The position numbers were made by a program, and so were the translations under genes. From Silene conica (Eukaryota > Streptophyta > Magnoliopsida > Caryophyllales > Caryophyllaceae): a stretch of 64,000 nt of DNA. Positions 46,058 through 58,395 of the stretch are shown here, piece after piece. Within the stretch, counting starts at the first letter, position 1, and every line of letters begins with the position of its first letter. The notes under the pieces were generated by a model. It did no database searches and was not told the origin of the DNA. It saw nothing but the letters and a program-made list of their open reading frames with translations. The stretch is taken from assembly GCA_029255685.2 (NCBI GenBank), contig CM055311.2:15001-79000 (forward strand), in the 5' to 3' direction.

Positions 46058-46920
46058 TGGTCGATGGCTCAGAAGTTATAACAGCGTGATCAAGCTGATC
46101 GAAAGTAGGTTCCTCCATACTGGCTTTCCATAAAGGAACATTCATACGTGGTTGAGCATCCTGTTTGTTTACAAATAGTAAAAGAAGTATTGGGAGTTGA
46201 AAGTGAAACTTCAGCAAACAAACAAGACCACATAATTGAAACACAAGTTTATCTAATGTTAGGCATTTGAAGTTCCAAATTAATATCCCAAAGAGTTTTC
46301 TTTATGGGGTCCTTGCAGATATTTGAAGTATATTATTACCCAAAGAACTTATTTTAAAATAAAAATGTTATATTTCTTGTCAAAATGCACAAAAATATTA
46401 GCTTTCTAGTGTACCAGAATCCAACCTTGCAGGAGCTCTGTTGCTATAACTATATTCAACCCTCTAGCTCAATCACCCACGACAAGGATAACTGACAACG
46501 CCTGTAACAACCAACTACCCACCAATTAAGTTAAACACCACTGGCGACAAGTGTCTGGCATTCCCATTATCACCTAACCCACTCGATGAATACCTTCAAA
46601 GAGATTTTCAAAAGGCTAGAATAGAACTAAGAATTATCTTACTGAGGGACTGAGGATAATTGATTCTCAAATCTCCGAAATGAAACTTTACAATTCATCT
46701 CACATACTGTTATATGATAAATCAAATCTTTCAAATGTAACTTTCTTAAAGGGAAACCAAAAAATAAGAAACTAAGCTCGCAGAGAAGCAAGCTAACTCA
46801 AAAAATCCATTAAGATAAAGTAGAATTAAGAGCAATACCTGCATAATTGTATTTATAGCAAGCTCCAACTTGAAAGGCTTCAGTAGATTACGAGAACCAC
46901 TTGGAAGAACCACCGCCCAT
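46058..46920 (-). pseudogene. two-exon gene fragment, family not recognised
   Basis: On the minus strand an 82-nt exon (46839-46920) flanked by TTGCAG and GTATTG, and a 103-nt exon (46058-46160) flanked by AAACAG and GTATGT, join in frame. They encode WAVVLPSGSRNLLKPFKLEL and, across the junction, NTIMQ-DAQPRMNVPLWKAS, then EEPTFDQLDHAVITSEPS. Clean splice borders and a continuous frame argue for a real gene origin. No further exons are seen, so a fragment carried by a transposon is likely. I cannot name the protein. Confidence 0.5.
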
Positions 46921-48249
46921 CTGCAAGTCAGATTGTTATGTAGAGCCAGTATAATTTGATACGATCAACCACGCGCAAACAGTTGGCTAACCAGTAACCA
47001 TTAGCTATTAAGTATCAGGAAGTAGAAAGCAATTCGCTACCATTAGTCACTTACACTTTCCTTGAAAGAAACTGTGGAGATCACTCGTTTCAAGCTAGAA
47101 TGGCTACCAGGTTCGTTCAGATAACTCTGAAATGATCCTTAAACATTCTTTGGCATTTAATCACAAGGATTTTCAATACCGAGTGAGTTTTGGGAATTGA
47201 GAATAGGGTTTAAATTTACGAATGACCATCCCCCAATCATGTACTCGATTCGAGCATAGGACAAGCAAGAACTTTCAAAAGCATAAAATTCGGGAAACTT
47301 AATTAAAAACAGAAGATTTGAATTGAAGAAATACCAATAACAACACAGAAAGTCAATTAAAAACCCTAGAAAATCAAAATCAAAATCAAAGGTAACACCA
47401 CCGATAAAACTATAAAGCACATTTAGGATTCGACTTTTGATAAACTCTATAAAACTTCACATAGATAATCTCAAGTTTGCTTCATTTTCCCAAAATCATC
47501 TCCACTATAATTGTTCTTCCAATAATCCTAAAAGATGAAGTATCATCCCAAAATAAGTCAAAATAACACTGTTAACTTTCCGTTGTATAGTTACTTTACA
47601 AACCATTTTGGGAAGAAGGCCCCTGAACTTAGGATTACAACAACATTGTTCCAACTTTGGATTATTTTGAGAAGACATAACGAACTTGAGATTATTAGTG
47701 TGAATTTTACTGAACAGTACATAACAAGTGAGGAAGGGTATCAACAAAAATGACACCAAGGAAGTCTATTATTATTTATAACGTACAGTAAAAGACACCA
47801 AGTCAATTTCTCATTAATCTTTCATTTATTTTAGCAACAATTTTCATTTATTCAATGATGTATTTTAGATTACAAAATCAAGACAGAGGAGTACGAAAAT
47901 CAAGCCAAACCTAAGCAAGTGGGGTCATTGAAGTATTGAACTGTGGCAAGCAAATTAAAAACTATAGAGGTGAATTTGAGTTGAGAGCACCAGCAACAGC
48001 AACTCAAGCTCTAGCCCAGTTTCATTCAGTTAACAACAATTGAGTTAAAATCGTAAACAGAGAGCGATATATAACAAACGTTTACCTAAGTTTCACACCT
48101 AAAGAATCTACATGTTTTGACAATGTCAATTTTTTTTGGATGGTGTCTTTCTTATCTGCAGACTGCAAAAGCATAAACTACCTGCTAAGCTACTCTATTA
48201 CAATGAAATTGCATTATTTTTCATCACAAGAGGCAAAATAGAGAAGTAC
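46921..48249. other. unassigned stretch between exon fragments
   Basis: No convincing coding sequence on either strand. The next exon expected for SEC8 is not found here. Confidence 0.4.
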
Positions 48250-48446
48250 CTGAGAGTAATTTTGAATTTCCCTATTGAAGCCACTATGATAGGCATGTAC
48301 AACTTCATTCACAACATCCTCAATAACATCACCGTTTTCCTTTAAAGCTTCTAGTTCAGTTTCCCTGTCTTTTGAGGTCAAAACACGTACCACGTGAGGC
48401 AAGTAGTCAAAACGTGCTGCAGCTCAACTTTCAATAACTCCTCCTC
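48250..48446 (-). pseudogene. SEC8: exocyst SEC8 exon fragment
   Basis: Minus-strand codons at 48250-48423 read AAARFDYLPHVVRVLTSKDR, continue LKENGDVIEDVVNEVVHAYH and finish HSGFNREIQNYSQ, then a GT donor at 48249-48248. This matches the start of the plant exocyst subunit SEC8, which tethers secretory vesicles at the plasma membrane. Upstream (48424-48446) EEELLKV fits the preceding residues but a deletion of about 10 nt breaks the frame. The following SEC8 exons are absent. A captured or degraded copy, not a gene. Confidence 0.82.
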
Positions 48447-48793
48447 AAATGCTGCAACATTGGAAGCACCAGTTAATGTATGCCCGCTCTTCTCCTCTTA
48501 GACATATTTAAACGAAAGTAGATGCACATAGGACGTAGCACGTTAGAACACTTAATGAAATATAAGAAATCCATCTTGTACACACACTACATGGTATAAA
48601 AATCAACGACATCAACCATGAATCTGGACTTTAATGTATGGCCCTCTCTTCTCCACACGGTGACATAACCAAAATATGCAACAAAGAATTATCCTTATTC
48701 AAACTGCTCGTTCTTAATTTAAATGTCGGAGAGACATAAGATCCACAATAACTCACTAAACTGCTAATGTTTTATTTTGTAACATAGTTTTCT

Positions 48794-49075
48794 TCAATGC
48801 AATTCTTGACGCATTTTCATTTTGTGTCGTGCGTTAGCAGGCGGGTAAGAATGTCTACAACTGACTGCCTCTAACCCCGCATTCATGAAAGCCCTGAAGG
48901 CATTGAGATTATGATTTTCTGGACTGCAAACAATAATTCCCCTCCTAGTGCTACAACTACAGCAAACAAAAGACTGGCCATTTTGAGAGTCTAGAGACAA
49001 CTGAATATGGTAAACATAATCCCTCTCGTAGAAAACTATGTGGGTTAGAAGATAGTCGTATATCTTCTTTCTCAA
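48794..49075 (-). pseudogene. unidentified open frame with acidic lead-in
   Basis: Minus-strand frame with SYETIDRLRKKIYDYLLTHI, YERDYVYHIQLSLDSQNGQS and CSTRRGIIVCSPENHNLNAF, preceded by a Glu/Asp-rich stretch up to about 49150 that needs one frame change. It looks protein-derived, but I do not recognise the family. Possibly another captured exon. Confidence 0.35.
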
Positions 49076-49848
49076 TCTATCAATTGTCTCATATGAGACG
49101 TGGGTTGCTTCATCTTCCGCCTCGTCATCCTCATTGCTGGGACCTCCTCGTCATCTTCATCTTCCCCTTCGTTACCCAAATTTTTACTCTGAAATTTGGA
49201 CTTGTTCATGGGAAACATGACAAAATGGGAGTGAAACATTGTGAGCTTGTTTACGAGTTCATTGGAATTCGAACTTGTTGTTAATCCTTTCGGTTATAAA
49301 ATATGAAATCTTGCGCTGCTGCAAAACTTAGTAAAAATTATGCTTGAGTACGGGCGCTTCTGATAGTTGGTTTAGTCTCTCCCTAATGCGGTGCAAGGGA
49401 CAAGAACTCTGTTAACTAATCTGTGTGTGTTTTGGATTTAGCATAGAATGCACTCATTTTGATTACCCTCATAAAAAAGCACTTTTTCTCGTTTTTCATT
49501 GTCTTTGACATTTATCTCATCTCACTTTGTTTGTTAAATGTAATGCACGGGTATGCTTCAGAAATGAATATCGTTCGTTATGCTAAGATTGCTTTCAGTC
49601 CACTAAATAAGACAGTTTGGGACATAGCACTTTGCTTTAGAACGAGGCCTTATTGACATCCATCTAACAGAAACTGGTTCATGAAAGTTTTGTTAATTAC
49701 GTTTTGGCTTTGATCCTATAGTTCCTGAAATTGAAAATTTTAATGTTTTCTGTTCCATCATTTTAATGCTATGTATAGCATTCTGCCCATAGTACCCGGC
49801 AGCCAATACATAGCTTCATGCTGAACTGACAATTTACAATAAAAGATA

Positions 49849-50033
49849 CTCCCTCGGTCCCATCATTTGTTTACTTTTTGTTTTGGCAGAAAAACAAGAG
49901 AAGGGAGTGGACCATTTGGGGACTGGGGTATTGTTGTTGAGTGCTTCTAAAATATTACCATAAAAGTAAACAAATGACTAAGACAAGACACCCATGAAAG
50001 AAATAGGTAAAGAAATGAGTGGGACAGAGGAAG
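49849..50033. mobile_element. Stowaway-type MITE
   Basis: 185 bp flanked by TA dinucleotides (49847-49848, 50034-50035). Ends CTCCCTCGGTCCCA and, inverted, CTTCCTCTGTCCCA match the Stowaway/Tc1-mariner consensus CTCCCTCCGTCCC. Inner inverted arms TTTGTTTACTTTT and AAAAGTAAACAAA are also present. Confidence 0.9.
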
Positions 50034-50035
50034 TA

Positions 50036-50914
50036 GTGAGCATATAACCATACGAAAGTTTGTCATAGCAGTTTAAACAGTATGGATAGCCAGCCAATGT
50101 GGCAATTACCTGCCCTAAATTAAATAGAAGCAAATAAAAAAAGAGCCTATCCAAATCCTTCAAGTGGTTAACTCTCTAGTGACAGATTTGAGAGCACCTG
50201 AATAATGAATAATGAATAATGAATAATGACAACAACAAAGCATCATGAGAACCAAAATACTCGAAAAAAGGTAAACAAATGTCTGGTAGCGAAGAAAGAA
50301 ACCTACCTGTCGCTACTTCTTCCAAGGAAGTAAAGAGCAGCTGCACTTAGACAACAAGAATCCCACCCCATGGAAGCATTTTTGAAATAAGAATAAAATC
50401 GATGATGATCAAAACCCTAATTTTGATTTAATGAAAGAGGGACGATGGGCGAGGGGCGAAGGGAAAGGGAAAGGGAAGAATGAATAAAAAGTAGGCAAAC
50501 AATCAGAGTGGCATCTCATATGTTGGAAACCATAAAGACAAGGAGAAGAGGTAAAAGGGAAGCAATCATAGTAGCACATGGTCATTCTACCCACCACTAA
50601 ATGAAGATTTCAATTTCTTGAGGGTAATTGTAAGGGAGGGAAAAAACCAATGAAAGTAGAGGTGCTCTATAAAGAGGAAGGCGATGAAGATAGGCTAACA
50701 ACTACACCGTTGCAGAGGTAACAGCTACCTCCCTCCCTTTATCATCTATCAACGGAAAGGAAAACAAAAACCCCACTCATCTTTGTTATTGCTTCCTCGG
50801 TATCCCCCTATCCCAAGGATTGTGATATGCTCAAATACGCCAAAAGCCCCTTATGCAGCATGTTATATATTTGTGATATAAAGATGTGACTGGCATATAT
50901 AAATAGTAACGGAG
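50036..50914. other. unassigned stretch with an (AATAATG)n tract
   Basis: A short tandem tract of AATAATG at 50202-50228 and no recognisable gene. It ends at the long LTR start, 50915. Confidence 0.4.
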
Positions 50915-52940
50915 TGTAATACTCACCTAATTTATCGTATTCTAATTTTTTTAATATTTTATAAGTATGTTGTCGTGTCGAAAATATTTGAAGTTTTTAT
51001 ATTCGAGGATTAATCGAATATGCGTTTATAATTTATATGTTAATAGTGTAATGTCGGGTTTGAGTTTTAAGTTCGCGTTTGGGGCCTCGTTTTGTGTGCA
51101 ACTACGGGGATACGAATAAGATAACAAAACCGTGTCTAAGTAATGGCCATGGGCCTCGGTTTGCGTGCAACACCAACAGCCCATCACGTCGACATTACAT
51201 ACATAACACAACACCACCTCACAAACTCACTCAGCCGTCTTATATAAACAACACTACAAACCCTACCCCAACCCTAAACGACACACATTCTCTGCACTCA
51301 AACCACTGCCGACACATCCAAGGTTAGGGAGAAGGGTTTACACGGTGGACTAGGGTAGTCTAAGGTGGTTCGTTGGGCAAAGAAAAGGTATGGGTTCATA
51401 GTTCTGTTTCGCTACTGTTTTCCTTGTCTAAATTATCGCATGATTCAGTGGTGTATGCGGGTTCATAGTTTCTGATCTTGGCATATTATGTATCTAGGAT
51501 GCTTAGTAGTCGTGTGTGGACCATATTTGAGTCGTCGTTGGCTGCCTATGACCGTCGTCTATAGTGGTTTGTCGCCTGTTCAGCAAAGAGTCTGTTAACG
51601 TTCAAAACAAAGTAAAAAACGTGAGATGTTTGTGTTGTTTTTTTAGGATAGTTTCTGTTGTCGCTTAAGATGGGTAGTAAGATATGTCGTAGAGTGGTAG
51701 TCAGGGTTTTGATACGGTGGTTTTTCCTGGTGGTTGAGGTAGTGTGTACTATTTTATAAACTGTTTCGTTTAGGCCGTTCGTACGATAAAATCAGATTGG
51801 TGGTGGTGAATGGGTTTAGAGGGGTTGTCGATGGCGGTTGCTGGGGTGGTCGACAGTCAATGCCTTCTCTCCTGGGACCACCAGGGCTCAGTGGCGAGCC
51901 TGGTGGTGCCACCAGGAAAGGTAGGGGCTGTTGTTGGTGTCTGTCGTGGGGTTAGACGAGAGTAGTGGTCACAGTAGCTGCTGATTCTGTTTCACAATTC
52001 GTATATTTGGCTGTGCGTGCGGTTGTCTTCTGATTTCGTTGTTTTCTACCCTAATTAACCTAATGACTATTAACATTAATGAATATAATGGTTATTACTA
52101 ATTTAATATTTCTCACTTGTTAATATTTGCTATTGTAAGTTAATGATATTAATAGTAGGTTATGGGTGGTTACCAATATTATTGATATTGTTAATGTTGT
52201 TATGAGTGGTCTAGTTTCTGGTGTTAGTATTTGAATATCTATATACGTTATGCATATCATTTTATTAAGTAACAATGGAGTAGACGACGGTATCCTATAG
52301 TTAGCAAGTCGATATTTGGCAAAGTTATAATTGGTACATGTAGGAGCATGTTTGTATATACGTATATTTACAATGTGTTATGAGTAAACCGATTTTGAAC
52401 ATGATCAAGTAGGTGAGCTAGTCATATTGCTTGTGTGTATAGAAATTAATATAAGTAATAATTATAGGAACGGAGTTCGAGGAGGAACAATACTAGGCTG
52501 TGTTGCTTACATCAAATTGTGCTACTCCAGGTAGGATACACTAGAACTGTTTCTGTAATGTATTATGTATGGATGTGAATTGGATGCTAAGAGTGCAAGC
52601 ATGATTATTATGAGATTGAATATCAGTGTTGATTCTTTATTATTGCATTCATAAGCAAGGCATGAGCATTGGTTACAGGTTGAGATGATGATGAGATCTT
52701 TTTGGGCCCAGGCTAGCTCTCCAGGGCTAGACCCGGTGACCTCAGCTATTATGTTGGTATTCGGCGACGGCCGATGATACTCTGCCGGGAGGTTCGGTAA
52801 GGGTGGGAGTCACGGGTTTGAGAATGAAAAATGAGAATGAGAATGAGATTGAGCTCGAGCATATCATGGCATTGCATATCATTTACGTTGTATTTTGTTA
52901 TTGTGTTATCCTACTCAACCGCGAAGTTGACAGTGTATTC
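50915..52940 (+). repeat. long gypsy-like LTR, 3'-truncated, related to the solo LTR
   Basis: Starts TGTAATACTC and is homologous in inverted orientation to 12436-14810. Both share the CGACGGCCGAT...CTGCCGGGAGGTTCGG region, GAGATTGAGCTCGAGCAT and TGTTATCCTACTCAACCGC...GTTGACAGTGTATTC. A TATA box TATATAAA lies at 51241-51248. The match ends at about 52940, some 335 bp short of the full LTR, where the end of a different LTR begins. Confidence 0.8.
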
Positions 52941-53243
52941 TTTGTCCCTTGAGATTGTGTTTATGAGTTGTTTACCCAATTTTGACTTACATTAGCCATG
53001 GTGAACCAAAGTTCCCCATCATCTTTTTACCCTTGTTTTAGCCCTTTTCTTACTTTGTCATCTTAGTTGTTAGTTTCAACCCAACTTTCAAAACCCCCCT
53101 ATTTTGTTACTTCAATAGACTTTAAATTTGCAAACATAATTAGCCTTGTCTCTCTGTGGTTCGACCCTTACTATCGCTATCTATAGTTTTAGTTTGGTTT
53201 ATAAATCTTATCTTTGAAACCCTCAACGACGGGTATCAAATTT

Positions 53244-53261
53244 TGGCGCCGTTGCCGGGGA
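53244..53261 (+). promoter_or_regulatory. Gypsy-2 primer binding site (tRNA-Asp type)
   Basis: TGGCGCCGTTGCCGGGGA, complementary over 18 nt to the 3' end of plant tRNA-Asp as I know it. It starts five bases after the LTR end ...GTATCA (53234-53239 region). Confidence 0.9.
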
Positions 53262-53421
53262 CACGGTATAATTTTGTTTGTTAATTTTTAGTTTATTTTC
53301 CTTGTCTTAAGGAACTTCGGTTCCTTAAGACCGTTACTTACCTTTTCTTTTTGTTTTGTTTTGCACAGTTAGAAGACAGGTTTTTGAGAGGAAGGCTTGA
53401 GTACTCTCATTCTTAGAGATC
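53262..53421 (+). other. Gypsy-2 leader
   Basis: Short T-rich untranslated leader between the primer site and the gag ATG at 53422. Confidence 0.7.
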
Positions 53422-54514
53422 ATGACCACCATATATGATCACATTCAGCCAAAGGTGCAAGATCTACCAAAGGGGTTCACCTTGCCTACTCCTACTACTG
53501 GTTCTTTCAAGCTCCACCCGAACTACATCATTCTGGTGGAGCGGAACCAATTTTCTGGTCTACCCGATGAGGATCCGTTGAAGCATGTAGAGACATTCAC
53601 GGATTACTGCTGTTCCATACATATACCAGCCGGGGTGACTCAAGATGAGATGAAGGCACTGATTGGACTTCCTTGGCATTGGCTTTCTATAAAAAGTACT
53701 TCCCACTTGCGAAAGCCAATGACTTGAGAAGTCAAATCACCAATTTTCAACAAGGTCCCGATGAAGAATTCTGTGAGGCGTGGCGTCGGTTCAAGAAGTT
53801 GGTCCGGTCTATCCCTCATCATGGTTTTCCACAGTGGTATCTTTGCAACCAATTCTACAATGCCCTTTATAATAATTACAAGGTGATTCTAGATGCAGCT
53901 GCTAGTTGGAGGTTTCAAAATAACACCAACCATATGAAGGTTGGAATACCATTGAAGACATGGCAGTGCATAGGGCTGAATTTGGGAGCTCGCGTGGGAA
54001 TTCGCGAAGGTTGAATGTCGAGATGGGTCGAGTTGTGGCTCTTGAGGCATCCGTTGAAGCTCGTTTTGAAAAACTTGAGGCAACCCAGCTGCAGCAAGAA
54101 AGTTCGAACTTGATTACTACGGTTGACACCACGAGCGAAACGGTGGAGTTAAGAGGGTTAGTTCAAGCCCTCATGACTCAAATGTTGGAGGTGGAGAAGT
54201 CTCAAGTTGCTTCCTTGAGGACTTTTGAGAGCCAACTAGCAATCTTAGCTGCTAATCAGATTGCTAACTCTCCGAGCAATTGTGAGAATTCCGTAGAGAC
54301 GATCAACGCCATAAATCTCAGAAGTGGTCGTTCATATGATGGACCGGCGTCCATGGATAAATCTGATAAAGTTTCTGCTGAAAAAACAGGATTCGTGCCT
54401 AGTGAAGTAGGTCGACCGACCACCACAAACGGTCGATCGACCGACTTACCTGACGACCCAACAATTTCTGGAAAACAAAAGACCCAGGTAGTTTTTCTAT
54501 CCCATGCACCATAG
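53422..54514 (+). pseudogene. Gypsy-2 gag
   Basis: ATG at 53422 starts an Athila/Tat-type gag: KLHPNYIILVERNQFSGLP, DEDPLKHVETFTDYC, then a deletion and shift near 53660. FYKKYFPLAKANDLRSQITN and EEFCEAWRRFKKLVRSIPHH continue in another frame (53673 on), and after a further break near 53990 the C-terminal part follows with ETINAINLRSGRSYDGP. Gag would assemble particles. At least two frame breaks; the block between MKALIGL and the FYKKYF motif is missing. Confidence 0.85.
54409..54446. repeat. TCGACCGA/TCGATCGA palindromes in Gypsy-2
   Basis: GGTCGACCGACC and the perfect 14-bp palindrome CGGTCGATCGACCG (54430-54443) lie in the gag-protease spacer, the same position as the longer array in Gypsy-1. 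Confidence 0.8.
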
Positions 54515-54522
54515 GTAACCAT

Positions 54523-55335
54523 GTGATTGGGAAAGCCCTTTGTGATCTAGGGGCTAGTGTCAGTGTCATGCCATATTCTGTTTGTGAGAGACTTAACATA
54601 GGTAGACTTAAGGTCACCAATATCACCCTTAAGATGGCAGATAGATCAACCCAAAGACCATTAGGGGTCTTGCAGGATGTCCCAGTTAGAGTGGGAAAGT
54701 TCTTTATTCCTGTCGATTTCGTTGTTTTAGACATTGTTGAGGATAGTCAGATACCTATCATTTTAGGTAGACCTTTTTTGCACACAGCGGGGGCTGTGAT
54801 TGATGTCAAACACGGGATTAAAACATTAGAGGTCGGGGATGACACTATTGAGTTCAGTTTTGCCCATAAGGCAACTGCACCTAATGATGATACGTGTTTC
54901 TCTATTGACATTATTGACAGGAACGTCATCCATAATTGGAGGGAATCCTTGGCTAAGGATCCCTTAGATGATCTGACGATTTTGGATGAGTGTGCAGGTA
55001 ATCCAGCAGAGAATGCCGAGGAGCTGGATGTTTTGGAAGCAGAGATAGAGGAACGTGAGCTCACCGAGGAAGAGGATGAAAGGCTCACAAGCTTGGCTAA
55101 TGCACATCTGGTAAACACATGCTATGATATTGGCACTGATTCTATTCATGCCATTCAGGTAAAGGTAGCAGAGCGTAAGCCACTTCCTCCTAATCTTAAG
55201 TATGTTTTCCTTGATGATACTGAGCAGTACCCTGCAATTGTTAGTGCTAAACTTGATCCTAACCATCTTTCTGCCTTGATGGCTGTTCTAAAAAAGAACA
55301 GGAAAGCTTTAGGTTATTCTTTGGATGACATTTAA
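54523..55335 (+). pseudogene. Gypsy-2 protease and linker to RT
   Basis: Protease with CDLGASVSVMPYS, LKMADRSTQRPLGVLQDVP, FFIPVDFVVLDI and PIILGRPFLHTAGAVID, then an acidic linker and the conserved RT lead-in KPLPPNLKYVFL. A TAA at 55333-55335 replaces the Lys expected before GISP, so the polyprotein stops before RT. The protein is closely related to the Gypsy-1 protease. Confidence 0.88.
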
Positions 55336-56035
55336 GGCATCAGCCCTGATGTTTGCATGCATAGGATAGAGTTAGAGGAAAGGCATAAGCCCTACAGACA
55401 GGGTCAACGTAAGTTGAACCCGAAGATGCAGGAGGTAGTTATGGCCGAGGTGATGAAACTTCTCGATGTAGGTATTATTTATACAGTTGACAACTCCAAG
55501 TGGGTTAGCCCAGTTCAGGTGGTTCCTAAGAAAGGAGGAACCACCGTGGTTAAAAATGACAAAAATGAATTAATATCTACTAGAGTAGTGACAGGGTGAA
55601 GGATGTGCATTGATTATAGACAGTTGAATGCCGCCACCATGAAAGACCACTTCCCCCTCCTATTTGTTGACCAGATGACTGAAAGGCTTGCATCTAATAA
55701 ATTCTTTTGTTTTCTAGATGGATATTCAGGTTTCTTCCAGATTCCCATATCCTGACGATCAGAGTAAGACTACATTTACTTGCCCACAAGGTGTTTTTGC
55801 ATATTGCAGAATGCCTTTTGGGTTGTGTAATGCCCCTGCCACCATTCAAAGGATGGGGATCTTTTTTGATTATATTGAGAACATTATGGAAGTTTTTATG
55901 GATGATTTCTCGGTTTACGTAGTGATTTTGATCGATGCTTAGCTAACCTTGATAAAGTAATGCAACACTGTATTGATGTGAACCTTGTCTTGAGTTGGGA
56001 GAAGTAGTGTCAGTTTATGGTAAATGTGAGGGAAT
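55336..56035 (+). pseudogene. Gypsy-2 reverse transcriptase, N-terminal part
   Basis: CMHRIELEERHKPYRQGQRK, MKLLDVGIIY, SKWVSPVQVVPKKGG, a TGA at 55597-55599 where Trp is expected, then MCIDYRQLNAAT, FCFLDGYSGFFQIPI, a frameshift near 55740, and FAYCRMPFGLCNAPATIQR and VFMDDFSVYV with the catalytic Asp pair. It ends at about 56035 in a copia LTR fragment. Confidence 0.88.
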
Positions 56036-56282
56036 CTTTCTCAGTCGTCTTGGGTGCAATCTAAGGAGAACTTCTACCTTGGAGTTTGGGTTTATATATA
56101 CTAGGTTGTTCTTAGGCCGATCTCATATAGGACCAAAGGTTATTTCTATGATCCTTGTCCTATTATTTCAATTCTATTGTTTTAATATCAATTCGTTTTT
56201 GATATAATCCTTGGCAGTATTAATTAAATTAATACTTTTATGAGTAATTTAAGGAATTATTTCCTACAAGTGGTATCAGAGT
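56036..56282 (+). repeat. Copia-5 LTR end and primer binding site
   Basis: 56036-56268 aligns with the end of the Copia-3 LTR (about 32100-32329) and ends TTTCCTACA. The primer site TGGTATCAGAGT (56271-56282) follows two bases later and is one base off the initiator tRNA-Met consensus. Confidence 0.88.
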
Positions 56283-58395
56283 CATTGTTCAAAATCGTTT
56301 TGATAAGTAATTGAGAATTAAAATCCCACGGCACACATATCTTTCACGGTTTATAAAAAAAAAAAAAATTCGGTTTGTTTTTATTTTTTCCGTGATATGT
56401 CACGTCTAAAATTTTTTTAGTTCACGTTTTTTTGGTTTCGTTTTTTTTGTTTTTGTTATTTTAATTGTTAAAATAATTATCATATGATGATGCTCATAAC
56501 AATGATATAGATCAATGATTATTAAAAGTTCAATCAAGATATTGTTAAAATTAGATTAATTTGTTTTAAATTGTTAAGATGAATGAATATTGTTCACATG
56601 AATTAAAAGTTAATCTTGATAACAATATTTGGAAATTTTAAAACCTAATATGATTAGAACTATAATACAAAATTATGAGATGATTTTTGTGCTACGATGA
56701 GTAATTTTAAGAAAGTTCACGAATTAGTAAAGTTTCCAAAATCTACCTTGATTATACCATTTAAGGAAATAGTATAATATCTTATGAAAATGTCAATTTA
56801 CATGATATTATTTTATAATATAAGTAATTGCCTATTTTAACAAAAAAAAAAAAAAAAAAAAAACGTGTAATGTTGGACCGTAAGTTTTTTTTCGGGCCTA
56901 CCCTTATTTTTGTGATTTGTTGCTTTTGTTATTATAAATATTATATGATAATTTATATTTTAACTAAATTATAAATAAAGATTTATAATTAGAACAAATT
57001 TATAAAGATAACCAAAAAGGGGTATTAAAACCGTAAATTGGATTTTAGGGTTATTTTTTTTGTTTTTGTTTTTATTTATATTATGAGATAATATTCATAG
57101 TAGATAAATTATAAAAGATGTTTTGTAATTGTAACAATTTTTTTCGAGAAAAAAAAAGGGTATAACCGTGTGATTGCCGTGAGAAAGAAATAAAATAAAC
57201 AAAAATTATTTGATAATTTTTCGGTTACTTAATCATTTATTTATTTTAAAAGGTTTATTATATCTAATTGATGATACTTACTAGATTGTAAAATTGTTTA
57301 GAATTTATTTGGATTATGGTTTACATGTGAGACCTGTAATTTTAAAATTAATGGTGGTTTGGATAATATTGCATTATGAATCATTTATTATATTGTTAAT
57401 GATATTGTCTTTCAATGAAGGTTGAATTTATTTTTTTACAATTGTTGTCAAGTATAATCATGTAATCTAATGTGACTTTAGTTTTTGGTTACTTTTCGGT
57501 AATGGTGGAAAGTAATCAAGTGATGTAATTTATGAGATCTCGCATCTCCGCTTTGTATTTTATTTTTTTTTCTTTATTTTAGATTAAATGTAAATAGGAT
57601 TTACATTGTAATAACTTAGAACAAAGAAGAAAAAGAAGAAGAGGAGTTTGATGCATCCGGGTCTCTATTTCCAGTTTACATCTCGAGATGAAGAACGGTG
57701 ATCCATGAAGCTTCTAGGGTCCATGTGATTGGATTCCAAGTTGTATTTACTATTTTTCATAGGATAAGCCACAGTAGGATTTTAATGTTTTACGTTCTTC
57801 TCTTTATTGCTTGAATGTTGCATATCATTATGTTCCGCCTAAACCAAAGCACCTATATGCATATAAAATGACTCATGTAGATTATTTTGCATTTTGGCAT
57901 ATGATGTTTTATTTTGTCATCACTCATTCCTACTCATATCAAATAGTTCACTTAAATGAGTTTAAAATAGTGATGGGATCTCACTCTTTATAAAATTGAG
58001 ACTTTAGCCTTTCTAGATCAAACAACTATGAATCCCTTGTTCGTCGGTGGGCATATAGGACCTGTTGTTATCTCCATATGGACCCCTTCTACCTCGGGTA
58101 AGTAGTGTGTTGTGACCTAGTTGAACTCAACACAATGATTCAATCAAGCTATTGAAATCATTGTGGACTAATAGATAAATTTAAGCAATTTGTCGACTAA
58201 GAGTTCTAATGTAGAACCAGTTAAAGGGTTAACTCACCAAATCGGGATTTGGGTCTTGGGATACATTATATAATTCTTTGAGTGAGATCGATTATATTAT
58301 GTTGTATATCTTTGTTTAAAAAGATTTTAAATTCATTGATTTCTCATGTTTATTTATTTTCTCATTTGTAAATCATTTAATATCTGCCTTTTAAA
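56283..58395 (+). other. Copia-5 leader (noncoding)
   Basis: AT-rich leader with A and T homopolymer runs (for example A tract about 56841-56863). The first part equals the Copia-3 leader; the second part keeps remnants of the group's conserved blocks (GTTCACTTAAATGAG, AAGAGTTCTAATGTAGAACC, GATTTGGGTCTTGGGAT). Confidence 0.7.

Larger units (their letters stand above)
52941..56035 (+). mobile_element. Gypsy-2: Ty3/gypsy element (Athila/Tat-like), partial
   Basis: Last 300 bp of an LTR ending GGGTATCA, primer site, leader, gag, protease and the beginning of RT. RT ends at about 56035 where an unrelated copia LTR end starts, so integrase, RNase H and the 3' LTR are missing. Stops at 55333 and 55597 and several frameshifts make it inactive. 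Confidence 0.88.
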
